A stretch of DNA of 64,000 bases from Azosocius agrarius (GTDB taxonomy: Bacteria; Pseudomonadota; Gammaproteobacteria; UBA6186; Azoamicaceae): NCBI GenBank assembly GCA_016432505.1, contig CP066692.1, positions 186,001 through 250,000 on the forward strand, in the 5' to 3' direction. The first letter of the stretch is position 1. Each line of letters opens with the position of its first letter. Under the pieces are notes generated by a model. That model made no database searches, was not told where the DNA came from, and worked only from the letters and a program-made list of their open reading frames with translations. Shown piece by piece: positions 45,448-54,976 of this stretch. Made by a program: the position numbers and the translations under genes.

Positions 45448-46851
45448 TTAAAAATTTTTCCATAACGTTCTATCTTTTTTATCTTCTAAAAGAATACCAC
45501 AACTAAACAAATAATCTCTTATAAAATCAGCTTTTTTCCAATTATTATTTAGTTTATCATTAAATCTAATAAAAACTAACTCATTAATTTCTTCTTCCGA
45601 TAAATTTAATTTATTCATTTTATCATTTCTACCAAAATTAGATAAAAATTGTTTAGAATCTAAATAAAAAAAACCAATTGTATTTCCAAGAATTTTCAAT
45701 AATTTAATTAAAGAACAAAATTTGTACAAAGAAAAATTTTTAACGCAATTAATTTCATAAACAAGATCAAATAATACAGAAAAATTTTCAACAAGATTAA
45801 TATCATTATTAATAGAATTAAAAAATCTTTTTTCAAAAATATTATTTTTAGATATAACACTTTCTATAAATTTATTGTTCAATATTAAATAAAATTTAGT
45901 CATTATTTTTTCAGATATATTCAACTTATCATAACAAAATTCTAAAGGAGTCCTATAATGATTTAATAAAATAAAATAACGTATAACTTCATTATTGTAT
46001 TTTTGTAAAATTGAATTTAAATTAACACAATTTTTTAAAGATTTAGACATTTTTAATTTGTTAATTTCAACTATTCCAATATGCATCCATATACTAGAAA
46101 AAAACTTTTTTGTTAATCCTTCAGATTGAGCACATTCATTTTCATGATGAGGAAAAATTAAATCCAACCCTCCTCCATGAATATCAAATTCATCCCCTAA
46201 ATAATACATTGACATCGTAGAACATTCAACATGCCACCCTGGACGCCCTTCACCAAAATAACATTTCCAAAAAGGTTTAAAAATATTTGAAAATTTCCAT
46301 AAAACAAAATCATATAAAAAATTTTTACACAAATAATCAATATTTTGCCTACTGAAATTATTTTCATCAAAAATACTTCTATTAGAAATATTTCCATATT
46401 TCAAATATTTATTAACAAAATAATATAAATCACCAAAATTATTTTGGTATGAAAAACCAATTTTATTAAGTGAAAAAATTAAATAAACAATATAATTAAT
46501 AAAATATGTTACTTTAGGTTCATAAGTTGGTGATAATAAATTTAAATTTTTAAAATCTTTTTTCATAAAATTTATAAAATAAAGAGTTAATTTATTAAAT
46601 GGTACACATAAATTTTTAGATTTTAAAATAATTTTATCATCAATATCAGTAATATTTCTAATATAAGTTATATTAAATCCAATATATCTCAAATATCTAA
46701 TAAAAGTATCAAAAAAAATAAAAATACGTGCATGACCAAAATGACAATAATCATAAACAGTTATGCCACATACATATATTTTCAATAATCCATTAAACTT
46801 ACATTTAATAAATTCTTTCCTTTGTATAAATGTATTATAAACTTTAAGCAT
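45448..46851 (-). CDS. cysS: cysteinyl-tRNA synthetase
   Basis: Class I synthetase, 467 aa. The HIGH-type motif is HFGH in CGITVYDYCHFGHAR and the KMSKS motif is LKMSKSLKN. Zinc ligands are the Cys of YVCGITVYD, the Cys of GWHVECS, and the His and Glu of FPHHENECAQSE. The C-terminal DALR-type domain is short and diverged. It is convergent with folD (seven-base gap), the same neighbour as in Pseudomonas. The 199 bases upstream of its start hold no visible gene. Confidence 0.97.
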   Translation of the reverse strand: MLKVYNTFIQRKEFIKCKFNGLLKIYVCGITVYDYCHFGHARIFIFFDTFIRYLRYIGFNITYIRNITDIDDKIILKSKNLCVPFNKLTLYFINFMKKDFKNLNLLSPTYEPKVTYFINYIVYLIFSLNKIGFSYQNNFGDLYYFVNKYLKYGNISNRSIFDENNFSRQNIDYLCKNFLYDFVLWKFSNIFKPFWKCYFGEGRPGWHVECSTMSMYYLGDEFDIHGGGLDLIFPHHENECAQSEGLTKKFFSSIWMHIGIVEINKLKMSKSLKNCVNLNSILQKYNNEVIRYFILLNHYRTPLEFCYDKLNISEKIMTKFYLILNNKFIESVISKNNIFEKRFFNSINNDINLVENFSVLFDLVYEINCVKNFSLYKFCSLIKLLKILGNTIGFFYLDSKQFLSNFGRNDKMNKLNLSEEEINELVFIRFNDKLNNNWKKADFIRDYLFSCGILLEDKKDRTLWKNF

Positions 46852-47050
46852 AATTAAACAACCAAACTAACTTTTATATTAAAAATTTATAATCATTATA
46901 AATATTATAAAAAAACAATTTATTCATAAATGATAAAAATATAAATTATATAAACATTAAACCAACATAATATAATTAAATAAAACATGAAATAAAATTA
47001 TTATATGATAACAAATAAATAAAAAAATTTATAAATAAAAAAAAATTTTC

Positions 47051-47929
47051 TTAACATAACAATTTTTTTAATTCCAATCCAATTTTTGTTGGATCATTTA
47101 TAATATTAAATCCACATTCAAATAAAATTCTTATTTTTTCCTTTACAGTATCTAATTCATTATAAATAATAGCACCAGAATGACCCATTTTCTTACCAAT
47201 AGGAGCATAAATACCTGCAATATAAACAGCTATAGGTTTAGATTTAATCATATTATTTTTAACATATAATCCAGCTTCAATTTCTAAAATTCCACCAATT
47301 TCTCCTATCATTAATATAATTTTAGTTTGCACATCTTCATTAAACATCTTAATAGCATCAATAAAAGACATACCTAAAATTTTATCACCTCCAATACCAA
47401 CACATGTACTTTGACCTAATCCTAACATAGTAGTTTGGTAAACAGCTTCATAGGTTAAGGTTCCAGATCTAGAAACTATTCCAACACATCCTTTTAAATG
47501 AATATTGCCAGGCATTATACCTATTTTACATTCACCAGGACTTATTATTCCAGGACAATTTGGTCCAATTAAAATACTATGTTTATCAATAAGGTAAGAT
47601 TTAATAAAAATCATATCAAGAACAGGAATTCCCTCTGTAATACAAATAATAAGTTCAATATTAGAATCAATAGCTTCAATAATAGAATCAACAGCATATT
47701 TTGCAGGAACATAAATAACAGTAGCATTTATATCAGAATGTATACTTTTTGCATCTTTAATACTATTATATATAGGAATATTAAAATATACCAATCCACC
47801 TTTTCCTGGAGTTACGCCAGCAACGACAGAAGTTCCATATAAAATAGCTTCTTTAGTATGATAAGAACCTTCTTTACCAGTTATTCCCTGACACAAAACT
47901 TTAGTATCACAATTTACCAAAATACTCAA
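47051..47929 (-). CDS. sucD: succinyl-CoA synthetase alpha subunit (TTG start)
   Basis: Converts succinyl-CoA to succinate with substrate-level ATP or GTP formation, together with SucC, 292 aa. It begins SILVNCDTKVLCQGITGKEG, which aligns to E. coli SILIDKNTKVICQGFTG only if the TTG at 47929 is the start. That TTG overlaps the sucC stop as TTGA. The phosphorylated His is in KMGHSGAII. Cofactor loops GPNCPGIISPGECKIGIMP and SRSGTLTYEA are intact. Confidence 0.97.
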   Translation of the reverse strand: MSILVNCDTKVLCQGITGKEGSYHTKEAILYGTSVVAGVTPGKGGLVYFNIPIYNSIKDAKSIHSDINATVIYVPAKYAVDSIIEAIDSNIELIICITEGIPVLDMIFIKSYLIDKHSILIGPNCPGIISPGECKIGIMPGNIHLKGCVGIVSRSGTLTYEAVYQTTMLGLGQSTCVGIGGDKILGMSFIDAIKMFNEDVQTKIILMIGEIGGILEIEAGLYVKNNMIKSKPIAVYIAGIYAPIGKKMGHSGAIIYNELDTVKEKIRILFECGFNIINDPTKIGLELKKLLC

Positions 47930-49098
47930 TTTAATTTACTCATTTTACTATAATACACAACTTTTAATACAGCCTCAGAAAAAGAATTAGTAATATAAAT
48001 ATTCAACCCACTACATAATAAAATATTTATAGCAATATCTGACCTATTACCTATCAATCTAACAACAATAGGAATTTTTATATTTAACAAATTTATAACT
48101 TTTATTAAATTATTAGCTATAATATCACATTTAACAATTCCACCAAATATATTAACTAAAATGGAACTTACATTATCAAGCATAATAATTTTAAATCCTT
48201 GTAAAATACCTTCTTCTTTTACTGCTCCTCCAATATCTAAAAAATTAGCAGGTTCTCCACCATACATTTTTATTAAATCAATAGTAGCCATAGCCAATCC
48301 AGCCCCATTAACCATACAACCTATATTTCCTTCTAAAGAAACAAAATTTAATTTATATTCATTAGCTAAATTTTCCTTAAAATCATCTTGAGATTTATCA
48401 TAAATATAAAACAAATCTTTTTGTCTATAAATAGCATTATTATCAATATCAAATTTAGCATCTAAACATACAATTTTATTATTATCAGTTACACATAAAG
48501 GATTAATTTCCAATAAATTTAAATCTTTTGAATAAAAAAGCTTAACAAGCTTTTCAACTAAAAAACTAAAATTTATCATCAAATCACCAAATAAATTTAA
48601 ATTTATTGCCATTTCTCTAAATTTATAAATCGGTAAATAATTACTATTATATATATCACAATTAAAATTTCTATTAGGAAATTGTAATAATATATTTTCT
48701 ACATCACAGCCCCCATATTCTGATGCTATAATAGAAACAACAGATTTTTTTCTATCTATTACAATACTAAAATACATTTCTTTTATAACATCAAAATATT
48801 CTTCAATTAAAATAGATTTAATAATTTTACCTTTTTTATTAGTTTGATTTGTTATAAAATTAATATTAAAATATTCATATAAAGAGTTTTCTAATTCTTT
48901 TAATGTGTAAACTACTTTAATTCCACCGGCTTTTTTTCTTCCTCCAGAATGGATTTGCACTTTTACAACATATTTATTTTCTTTTATAACTTTTAATAAA
49001 TTAATAATATCTTCTTTACTATGAACAACAAAAAAATTAGGAATTAAAATATCATAATTTTTTAATAATTCTTTAGCTTGATATTCATGTAAATACAT
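47926..49098 (-). CDS. sucC: succinyl-CoA synthetase beta subunit
   Basis: ATP-grasp subunit, 390 aa (E. coli 388). Motifs: MYLHEYQAKELL, KVQIHSGGRKKAGGIK, LEINPL, and GNIGCMVNGAGLAMATID followed by GGEPANFLDIGGA and NIFGGIVKCD. It overlaps sucD by four bases. The sdh genes lie directly upstream on the same strand with only a 39-base gap, so sucAB, which normally separates sdhB and sucC, is gone from this locus. Confidence 0.97.
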   Translation of the reverse strand: MYLHEYQAKELLKNYDILIPNFFVVHSKEDIINLLKVIKENKYVVKVQIHSGGRKKAGGIKVVYTLKELENSLYEYFNINFITNQTNKKGKIIKSILIEEYFDVIKEMYFSIVIDRKKSVVSIIASEYGGCDVENILLQFPNRNFNCDIYNSNYLPIYKFREMAINLNLFGDLMINFSFLVEKLVKLFYSKDLNLLEINPLCVTDNNKIVCLDAKFDIDNNAIYRQKDLFYIYDKSQDDFKENLANEYKLNFVSLEGNIGCMVNGAGLAMATIDLIKMYGGEPANFLDIGGAVKEEGILQGFKIIMLDNVSSILVNIFGGIVKCDIIANNLIKVINLLNIKIPIVVRLIGNRSDIAINILLCSGLNIYITNSFSEAVLKVVYYSKMSKLN

Positions 49099-49137
49099 TT
49101 TTTTTACCTTAAAATAAAATTATTAAATAATAAAAAT

Positions 49138-49848
49138 TTAAGATCCCTCTTTTAATAACGCTCTTCTAATAATACCGATAGCTCCATTAGGGCTTAATCC
49201 TTTCGGACAAACATCAACACAATTCATTATTCCTCTGCAACGAAAAATGCTATATGAATCATCTAATATTGATAACCTTTCCACTGTATTATTATCTCTG
49301 CTATCACTAAGAAATCTAGCACTTTGTAAAGCAGCAGCAGGCCCTATAAACTTTTCAGGATTCCACCAATAAGACATACAAAAACTAGTACAACAAGCGC
49401 ATAGTATACATTCATACAAACCATCAAGTTTTTTTCTATCTTTTGGACTTTGTAAAGTTTCTCCTACATGATTAATATTATTATCATTGTTATAAAAATA
49501 AGGCTTTATTTTTTCATAATGAAAATAAAAATTAGATAAATCTACAACAAGATCTCTAATAACTGGCATCCCTGGCAAAGGACGTAAAATAACTTTATCA
49601 TCATTTTTTAACGAGCTTAAAGGGGTTATACATGCTAATCCATTCTTTCCATTAATATTCATTCCATCTGATCCACAAACTCCTTCTCCACAAGATCTTC
49701 TGAAAGTAAGAGTATCATCTTGTTCTTTTAACGCTATTAAAGCATCTAATAACATAACACCATCACATTTACTTATATCAAGATCAAAATTTTGCATAAA
49801 AGGTTTATTATCTAACTGAGAATTATAACGATAAACAGAAAATTTCAT
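49138..49848 (-). CDS. sdhB: succinate dehydrogenase iron-sulfur subunit
   Basis: Complex II electron-transfer subunit, 236 aa, with three clusters: 2Fe-2S in RRSCGEGVCGSDG plus the Cys of NGLACIT, 4Fe-4S in CILCACCTSFC, and 3Fe-4S in CRGIMNCVDVCPKGL. AGGAG precedes the ATG, 11 bases behind sdhA. It passes electrons from SdhA to ubiquinone. Confidence 0.98.
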   Translation of the reverse strand: MKFSVYRYNSQLDNKPFMQNFDLDISKCDGVMLLDALIALKEQDDTLTFRRSCGEGVCGSDGMNINGKNGLACITPLSSLKNDDKVILRPLPGMPVIRDLVVDLSNFYFHYEKIKPYFYNNDNNINHVGETLQSPKDRKKLDGLYECILCACCTSFCMSYWWNPEKFIGPAAALQSARFLSDSRDNNTVERLSILDDSYSIFRCRGIMNCVDVCPKGLSPNGAIGIIRRALLKEGS

Positions 49849-49859
49849 TATATTACTCC

Positions 49860-51623
49860 TTAGTAAGATCTAGTAATTGGTAAAAATTTATCAACAAATT
49901 TAGGATTCATATTTACAGACCTATATTTAATAATATCATCTTTATATACAAGAGAATGTTTAATCCAATTTTTATCATCTCTATCAGGATAATCCTCTCT
50001 AAAATGAGCTCCTCTACTTTCAACTCTTGCATTAGCTGCAATAGCTGTTGTTAAAGAAACTAACATTAAATTTTTTAATTCATACGCTTCTATTATAGCT
50101 GTATTATAAATTTTATTTTTATCATTTATATATATATGTGATAATCTTTCTCTCAACTCTTTTAATTTATTTAAACCTTCTTCCATAACAGCTCCAGTTC
50201 TAAATACTCCAAAATCATTTTGCATAATAAATTTCATGTCTTTTTTTATATTAACAATATTTTCTCCATCTTTTTTATTAAATAAAGAATTAAAATTATA
50301 AAGTGACATATCAATACTATCTTTATATCCCATGCTTTCCGAAAATCCATTAGAAAATAGAGATAATAAATGATCCCCAGCGGCTCTACCAAAGACAACT
50401 AAATCTAACAAAGAATTTCCACCAAGCCTATTAGCTCCATGAACAGATACACACGCACATTCTCCAACAGCATATAAACCACTAACTACAAGTTCTTCTC
50501 CAGATTTTAATACATTAATTACTTGGCCATATTTATTAGTAGGAATTCCACCCATCATGTAATGACATGTAGGAACAACCGGAACAGGATGTTTTATTGG
50601 ATCAACATTAGCAAAAGTCATAGCTAATTCACGAATTCCAGGTAACAATTCATTTATAATTTTAGGCCCAAGATGATCAAGTTTCAATAAAACATGATCT
50701 TTATTAGGACCACAACCATTATTATTTCTAATTTCCATAGCCATAGATCTAGAAACAACATCTCTAGAAGCTAAATCTTTAGCAACAGGAGCATAACGTT
50801 CCATAAAACGTTCTCCATGTTTATTTATTAAATATCCCCCCTCTCCTCTTATTCCTTCAGTAATTAAAACACCAGCTCCAACTATACCAGTAGGATGAAA
50901 TTGCCACATTTCCATATCTTGTAAAGGTAAATCAGCTCTTAATGCCATTCCCAATCCATCTCCAGTGTTTATAAAAGCATTTGTAGTAGACTGATATACT
51001 TGGCCAGCTCCCCCAGTAGCTAATATTACACCTCTACCTTTTATAAAACATAAATCTCCTGTAGCAATACATAATGCCGTAATACCACAAATTTCTCCAA
51101 AACTATTTTTAATTAAATCTAATGCATACCATTCATTAAAAAACACGGTATTATATCTCAAATTTTGTTGATATAAAGTATGAAGCATAGCATGTCCAGT
51201 TCTATCAGAAGCTGCAGAAGTTCTAGTTGCTTGTCCACCTTTACCAAAATTAAGAGATTGCCCACCAAAAGGTCTTTGATAAATTTTACCATTATCTAAT
51301 CTAGAAAATGGTAAACCCATTTCTTCAAGCTCATACACAACTTCTGGACCTAAACGACACATATACTCTATACAATCTTGGTCTCCTAAATAATCAGACC
51401 CTTTAACAGTATCAAACATATGCCAGTGCCAATTATCTTCAGTAACATTACCTAAAGCGGCAGTTATACCTCCTTGAGCAGATACCGTATGTGACCTAGT
51501 AGGGAATACTTTAGAAACTAATGCAACTTTTTTACCAGCTTTTGATAATTGTAAAGAAGCTCTCATTCCAGCACCACCAGCTCCAACAATTATTGCATCA
51601 AAATATTTTTCTATAATTGACAT
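49860..51623 (-). CDS. sdhA: succinate dehydrogenase flavoprotein subunit
   Basis: Oxidises succinate to fumarate with covalently bound FAD, 587 aa. The FAD site is AIIVGAGGAGMRASLQL, and the His for covalent FAD is in TRSHTVSAQGG. The substrate site includes QFHPTGI, the RGEGGYLIN region and the catalytic Arg in ERYAPVAKDLASRDVVSR. The C-terminal AHFREDYPDRDD is conserved. Flavinylation should be aided by SdhE (36809-37057). Confidence 0.98.
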   Translation of the reverse strand: MSIIEKYFDAIIVGAGGAGMRASLQLSKAGKKVALVSKVFPTRSHTVSAQGGITAALGNVTEDNWHWHMFDTVKGSDYLGDQDCIEYMCRLGPEVVYELEEMGLPFSRLDNGKIYQRPFGGQSLNFGKGGQATRTSAASDRTGHAMLHTLYQQNLRYNTVFFNEWYALDLIKNSFGEICGITALCIATGDLCFIKGRGVILATGGAGQVYQSTTNAFINTGDGLGMALRADLPLQDMEMWQFHPTGIVGAGVLITEGIRGEGGYLINKHGERFMERYAPVAKDLASRDVVSRSMAMEIRNNNGCGPNKDHVLLKLDHLGPKIINELLPGIRELAMTFANVDPIKHPVPVVPTCHYMMGGIPTNKYGQVINVLKSGEELVVSGLYAVGECACVSVHGANRLGGNSLLDLVVFGRAAGDHLLSLFSNGFSESMGYKDSIDMSLYNFNSLFNKKDGENIVNIKKDMKFIMQNDFGVFRTGAVMEEGLNKLKELRERLSHIYINDKNKIYNTAIIEAYELKNLMLVSLTTAIAANARVESRGAHFREDYPDRDDKNWIKHSLVYKDDIIKYRSVNMNPKFVDKFLPITRSY

Positions 51624-51626
51624 TTA

Positions 51627-51974
51627 TTATGTTCTCCACAAAATTTCTATTCCAACAAAAACATATGACATTAACAATAAATTTACAACAATTTGTATAA
51701 ATATTCTCAAATAAAAATTTTTTATATAATCTGTTATAATTGTCCACAAACCTATCCAAGTATGAGCAGATAAACTTAAAATTGATATTAAAGTAAAAAT
51801 TTTAACAAATATATTATCAAAAAACATACTAAAATTTTCATAATTAATATCTTTATTAAATAGAAAAAAAATAAAAATAAAAACACAATAAAATGATAAA
51901 ATAACAGCTGTAACTCGCTGTATAACCCATTCTTGCAATCCATTTTTTCCAAGACCAGTTGCAATAGCTACCAT
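51627..51974 (-). CDS. sdhD: succinate dehydrogenase membrane anchor SdhD
   Basis: Small membrane anchor of complex II, 115 aa, three helices. LQEWVIQRVTAVIL corresponds to the family's WLLQRVTAIVL, and SLSAHTWIGLWTIITDYIK carries the haem-b His region (HxxxGxxxxxxDY). It starts seven bases inside the end of sdhC. Confidence 0.93.
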   Translation of the reverse strand: MVAIATGLGKNGLQEWVIQRVTAVILSFYCVFIFIFFLFNKDINYENFSMFFDNIFVKIFTLISILSLSAHTWIGLWTIITDYIKNFYLRIFIQIVVNLLLMSYVFVGIEILWRT

Positions 51975-52339
51975 ATAAAAACACCCATAATTAAAACAAA
52001 TAAACTAAAAAAATACAAAACTCCTTTAGCACTACGTATACCTCCTTTTTTATTTTCCCACATACCAAAATCCATAAATATATGTCTAATACCTGCAAAT
52101 AAATGATAAATTAGTAATGATAAAAAAAATATCAAACAAATTTTAACAAAAATTATAGAAAAATAATTTTTGACTATTATAAAATTAACCTCAGAAGCTA
52201 AAGAAATTTTTAAAATAAATAAAACACAAGGAATCAATAAAAATAATAAAATTCCAGATATTCTATGTAAAATAGAAACTAATGCCATAACTGAAAGTTT
52301 TAAATTAAAAAGATTTAAATTTTTAGGTTTTTGTTTCAC
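51968..52339 (-). CDS. sdhC: succinate dehydrogenase cytochrome b556 subunit SdhC (GTG start)
   Basis: Membrane anchor with a haem-b ligand, 123 aa. KQKPKNLNLFNLKLSVMALVSILHRISG matches the family start PVNLDL...ASILHRVSG with the quinone-site Ser and Arg. The haem His is in HLFAGIRHIFMDFG. The start is GTG (52339-52337) with GAGGG about four bases upstream. It is the first gene of the sdhCDAB-sucCD unit. Confidence 0.95.
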   Translation of the reverse strand: MKQKPKNLNLFNLKLSVMALVSILHRISGILLFLLIPCVLFILKISLASEVNFIIVKNYFSIIFVKICLIFFLSLLIYHLFAGIRHIFMDFGMWENKKGGIRSAKGVLYFFSLFVLIMGVFIW

Positions 52340-52485
52340 AACACCCTCTTTTAAATTAAAAAATTATCAAAAACATTAATAAAAATATATTTTATAATAT
52401 TAACATATCATCATATAAGCATCAAGAAATAAAATTTATATAAGTTATAATACCAATTAATAATAAAATCAAACAAATTAATAAA

Positions 52486-52514
52486 TTGACTATTATATAA
52501 TAAATTAGTATCAT
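52486..52514 (+). promoter_or_regulatory. candidate sigma70 promoter for rpsF-rpsR-rplI-dnaB
   Basis: TTGACT (52486-52491), exactly 17 bases, then TATCAT (52509-52514). Both boxes match five of six consensus bases. The predicted start of transcription would leave a leader of about 45 bases before the rpsF ATG. Confidence 0.62.
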
Positions 52515-52567
52515 AAATATATGATGTTATATATAAATTTATTTAAATTATCGATGAGGAATTATTA

Positions 52568-52936
52568 ATGAAACATTATGAAATAGTTTTTTTAGTTCAC
52601 CCAGATAGAAAAAATCAGCTTGCGACAATGATACAAAATTATAAAAAAATAATAGAAAGTGATGGTGGACAAATACACAGATTAGAAGATTGGGGTAAAC
52701 GACAATTAGCTTATTTAATAAATAAAGTTCACAAGGCTAATTATAGTTTAATGAACATAGAATGTACTAAAGATGCATTAAATAAATTAACAACTTCATT
52801 CAGATTTAATGATGCTATAATAAGATATTTAATAATAAAAGTTAATGAACCAATTACTGCAATGTCTTCAATCTTAAATAAAGAACAAGATTTAAAAAAA
52901 TTACCAAAAATAAATAAATATGAAAATAAAAATTAA
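52568..52936 (+). CDS. rpsF: 30S ribosomal protein S6
   Basis: Small-subunit protein that forms a dimer with S18, 122 aa. MKHYEIVFLVHPDR and IHRLEDWGKRQLAYLINKVHKANYSLMNIEC match the family strongly, as does FRFNDAIIRYLIIK. GAGGA lies upstream of the ATG. Next genes are rpsR and rplI; no priB is found between rpsF and rpsR. Confidence 0.97.
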   Translation: MKHYEIVFLVHPDRKNQLATMIQNYKKIIESDGGQIHRLEDWGKRQLAYLINKVHKANYSLMNIECTKDALNKLTTSFRFNDAIIRYLIIKVNEPITAMSSILNKEQDLKKLPKINKYENKN

Positions 52937-52949
52937 AAATGAGAAAATA

Positions 52950-53177
52950 ATGAACACAAATTATAAAAAAAAATATTGTAGATTTACAGAAGAAAAAATA
53001 AAAAGTATAGATTATAAAGATGTAAAATTAAAAGATTTCATAACAGATAGCGGAAAAAAAATAATTCCTTGTAGAATTACTGGAACAACAAGTCATTTTC
53101 AAAGATTACTTGCTAAAGCAATAAAGCGTGCTAGATACATCGCTTTATTACCTTATTGTGATAAACATAATATATAA
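52950..53177 (+). CDS. rpsR: 30S ribosomal protein S18
   Basis: 75 aa, the same length as E. coli S18. CRFTEEKIKSIDYKD, FITDSGKKIIPCRITGT and RLLAKAIKRARYIALLPY are all characteristic. The ATG at 52950 is chosen because MNTNYKKKYCRF matches the family start; an upstream in-frame ATG (52920) lies inside rpsF. A weak GAG site precedes it. Confidence 0.97.
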   Translation: MNTNYKKKYCRFTEEKIKSIDYKDVKLKDFITDSGKKIIPCRITGTTSHFQRLLAKAIKRARYIALLPYCDKHNI

Positions 53178-53187
53178 GAGGGTAACT

Positions 53188-53631
53188 ATGGAAATTATTT
53201 TATTAACCAAAATAAATAATTTAGGAAATTTTGGTGATACAATTAAAGTAAAATCAGGATATGCAAGAAATTATTTAATACCAAAGAAAAAAGCTATTGT
53301 AGCAAATAAAACTAACATAACATATTATGAAAAAGAAAAAAATAAAATTTTAGAACAAGAAAAAATAAAAGATTTAGAAATTGAAAAAAAAATAAACCAA
53401 TTACAAAACATAAATATAAAAATAATATCTAAAGCAAGTTCTGAAGGAAAATTATATGGTTCTGTAAAAATAACAGACATAATTAAAAATTTAAAAGAAA
53501 TGGGAATCTTCTTTACTCAAAAGGAATTAAAACTTAAAACTAATATAAAAAATATAGGAATGCATACAACAAATTTTTTATTATTTAATACGAAAGAATT
53601 AAATTTAAATATAGAAGTAATAAAAGAATAA
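53188..53631 (+). CDS. rplI: 50S ribosomal protein L9
   Basis: 147 aa (E. coli 149). N-domain MEIILLTKINNLGNFGDTIKVKSGYARNYLIPK is highly characteristic, followed by the long connecting helix rich in Lys and Glu and the C-domain with EGKLYGSV. ATG 53188 is chosen, preceded by GAGGGTAACT. It lies ten bases after rpsR. Confidence 0.97.
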   Translation: MEIILLTKINNLGNFGDTIKVKSGYARNYLIPKKKAIVANKTNITYYEKEKNKILEQEKIKDLEIEKKINQLQNINIKIISKASSEGKLYGSVKITDIIKNLKEMGIFFTQKELKLKTNIKNIGMHTTNFLLFNTKELNLNIEVIKE

Positions 53632-53638
53632 ATAAATT

Positions 53639-54976
53639 ATGAAAGGAATCAAAAAAAATTTTAACGTATTACCACATTCTACGGAAGCAGAGCAATCTAT
53701 ACTTGGCGGTTTAATGCTAGATAATGATAAATTTAATACTATAGATCATATAATAGAAATAAATGATTTTCATAGACAAGATCATAAAATAATATATGAA
53801 GCTATTTATAATTTATTTATTAAAAATAAACCATTTGATATAATAACGGTATCAGAATTTTTATTGTCAAAAAATAAACTAAAAAAAATAGGAGGGTTCG
53901 AATATTTAACACAATTAATTAAAAATACTCCAGGAACAACAAATATGAAGGCATATGCTAACATAATAAATGAATATTCTATTTTAAGAAAATTAATAAA
54001 GGCAGGAAGTAATATTATCGAATCAGCTTTAAATGCAAATGGAAAAAAAATTTTAGAAATTATAGACTATTCAGAAAAACAAATATTTGATATTTCTAAA
54101 AATAAAAATAAAAAATCCAAAATAAAAATGATTTCTGATATTTTTAAAAAAACAATACATCAAATAAAAACGTTATCAGAATCTAGTAATACTATTAGTG
54201 GGCTTTCATCTGGATTTTTTAAATTTGATAAATTAACATCTGGATTACAAAAAGCAGATTTAATCATAATAGCTGGAAGACCTTCTATGGGAAAAACTAC
54301 ATTTGCAATGAATATAGCAGAACATAATATTATAACAACAAATAAACCAATTTTAATATTTAGTATGGAAATGCCTTCAGAACAAATTGGTATGAGATTA
54401 TTATCATCAATAACAAAAATAGAGTTACAAAAAATAAGAACAGGATCATTAAATGATAATGAATGGAAGCAAATAATGTTAAAAATTCCATTAATAAATA
54501 ATAAAAAATTATTTATAGATGACAGTGAATCTTTAAGCCCAATAGATATAAGAACAAAGGCAAGAAAAATAACTAAAGAACATGGACAATTAGGAATAAT
54601 AATAATAGATTATTTACAATTAATGAAAATACAAGGAATCAATGAAAACAGAACATACGAAATTTCAGAAATATCAAGATCACTAAAAAGCCTAGCAAAA
54701 GAATTAAATGTTCCACTTATAGCTTTATCACAATTAAATAGAAGCCTAGAACAAAGAATAGATAGAAGACCAATTATGTCAGATTTAAGAGAATCAGGCG
54801 CTATAGAACAAGATGCTGACTTAATTATTTTCATTTATAGAGATGAGTTATACCACAAAGATAGTAAACATAAAGGAATAGCAGAAATAATAATAGGTAA
54901 ACAAAGAAATGGTCCACTAGGAAGTGAAAATTTATTTTTTAGAGGTGAATACTCAAAATTCGAGAATATAATATAA
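53639..54976 (+). CDS. dnaB: replicative DNA helicase DnaB
   Basis: Hexameric 5'-3' fork helicase, 445 aa (E. coli 471). The N-terminal domain starts with LPHSTEAEQSILGGLMLDN. RecA-like core: Walker A AGRPSMGKTTFAMN, the PILIFSMEMPSEQIGMRLLSS segment, Walker B LGIIIIDYLQLM and the arginine finger and DNA loop region SDLRESGAIEQDADLIIFIYRDE. Last gene of the rpsF operon; its stop abuts the ppa stop with no gap. Confidence 0.98.
   Translation: MKGIKKNFNVLPHSTEAEQSILGGLMLDNDKFNTIDHIIEINDFHRQDHKIIYEAIYNLFIKNKPFDIITVSEFLLSKNKLKKIGGFEYLTQLIKNTPGTTNMKAYANIINEYSILRKLIKAGSNIIESALNANGKKILEIIDYSEKQIFDISKNKNKKSKIKMISDIFKKTIHQIKTLSESSNTISGLSSGFFKFDKLTSGLQKADLIIIAGRPSMGKTTFAMNIAEHNIITTNKPILIFSMEMPSEQIGMRLLSSITKIELQKIRTGSLNDNEWKQIMLKIPLINNKKLFIDDSESLSPIDIRTKARKITKEHGQLGIIIIDYLQLMKIQGINENRTYEISEISRSLKSLAKELNVPLIALSQLNRSLEQRIDRRPIMSDLRESGAIEQDADLIIFIYRDELYHKDSKHKGIAEIIIGKQRNGPLGSENLFFRGEYSKFENII

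Noticed and set aside
46852..47050. Gene remnant between cysS and sucD
   Set aside because: 199 bases of A/T-rich sequence with no recognisable coding or RNA features.
52340..52567. Hidden small RNA or gene in the sdhC-rpsF gap
   Set aside because: No start-stop frame with a ribosome-binding site and no cloverleaf; only promoter-like elements found.
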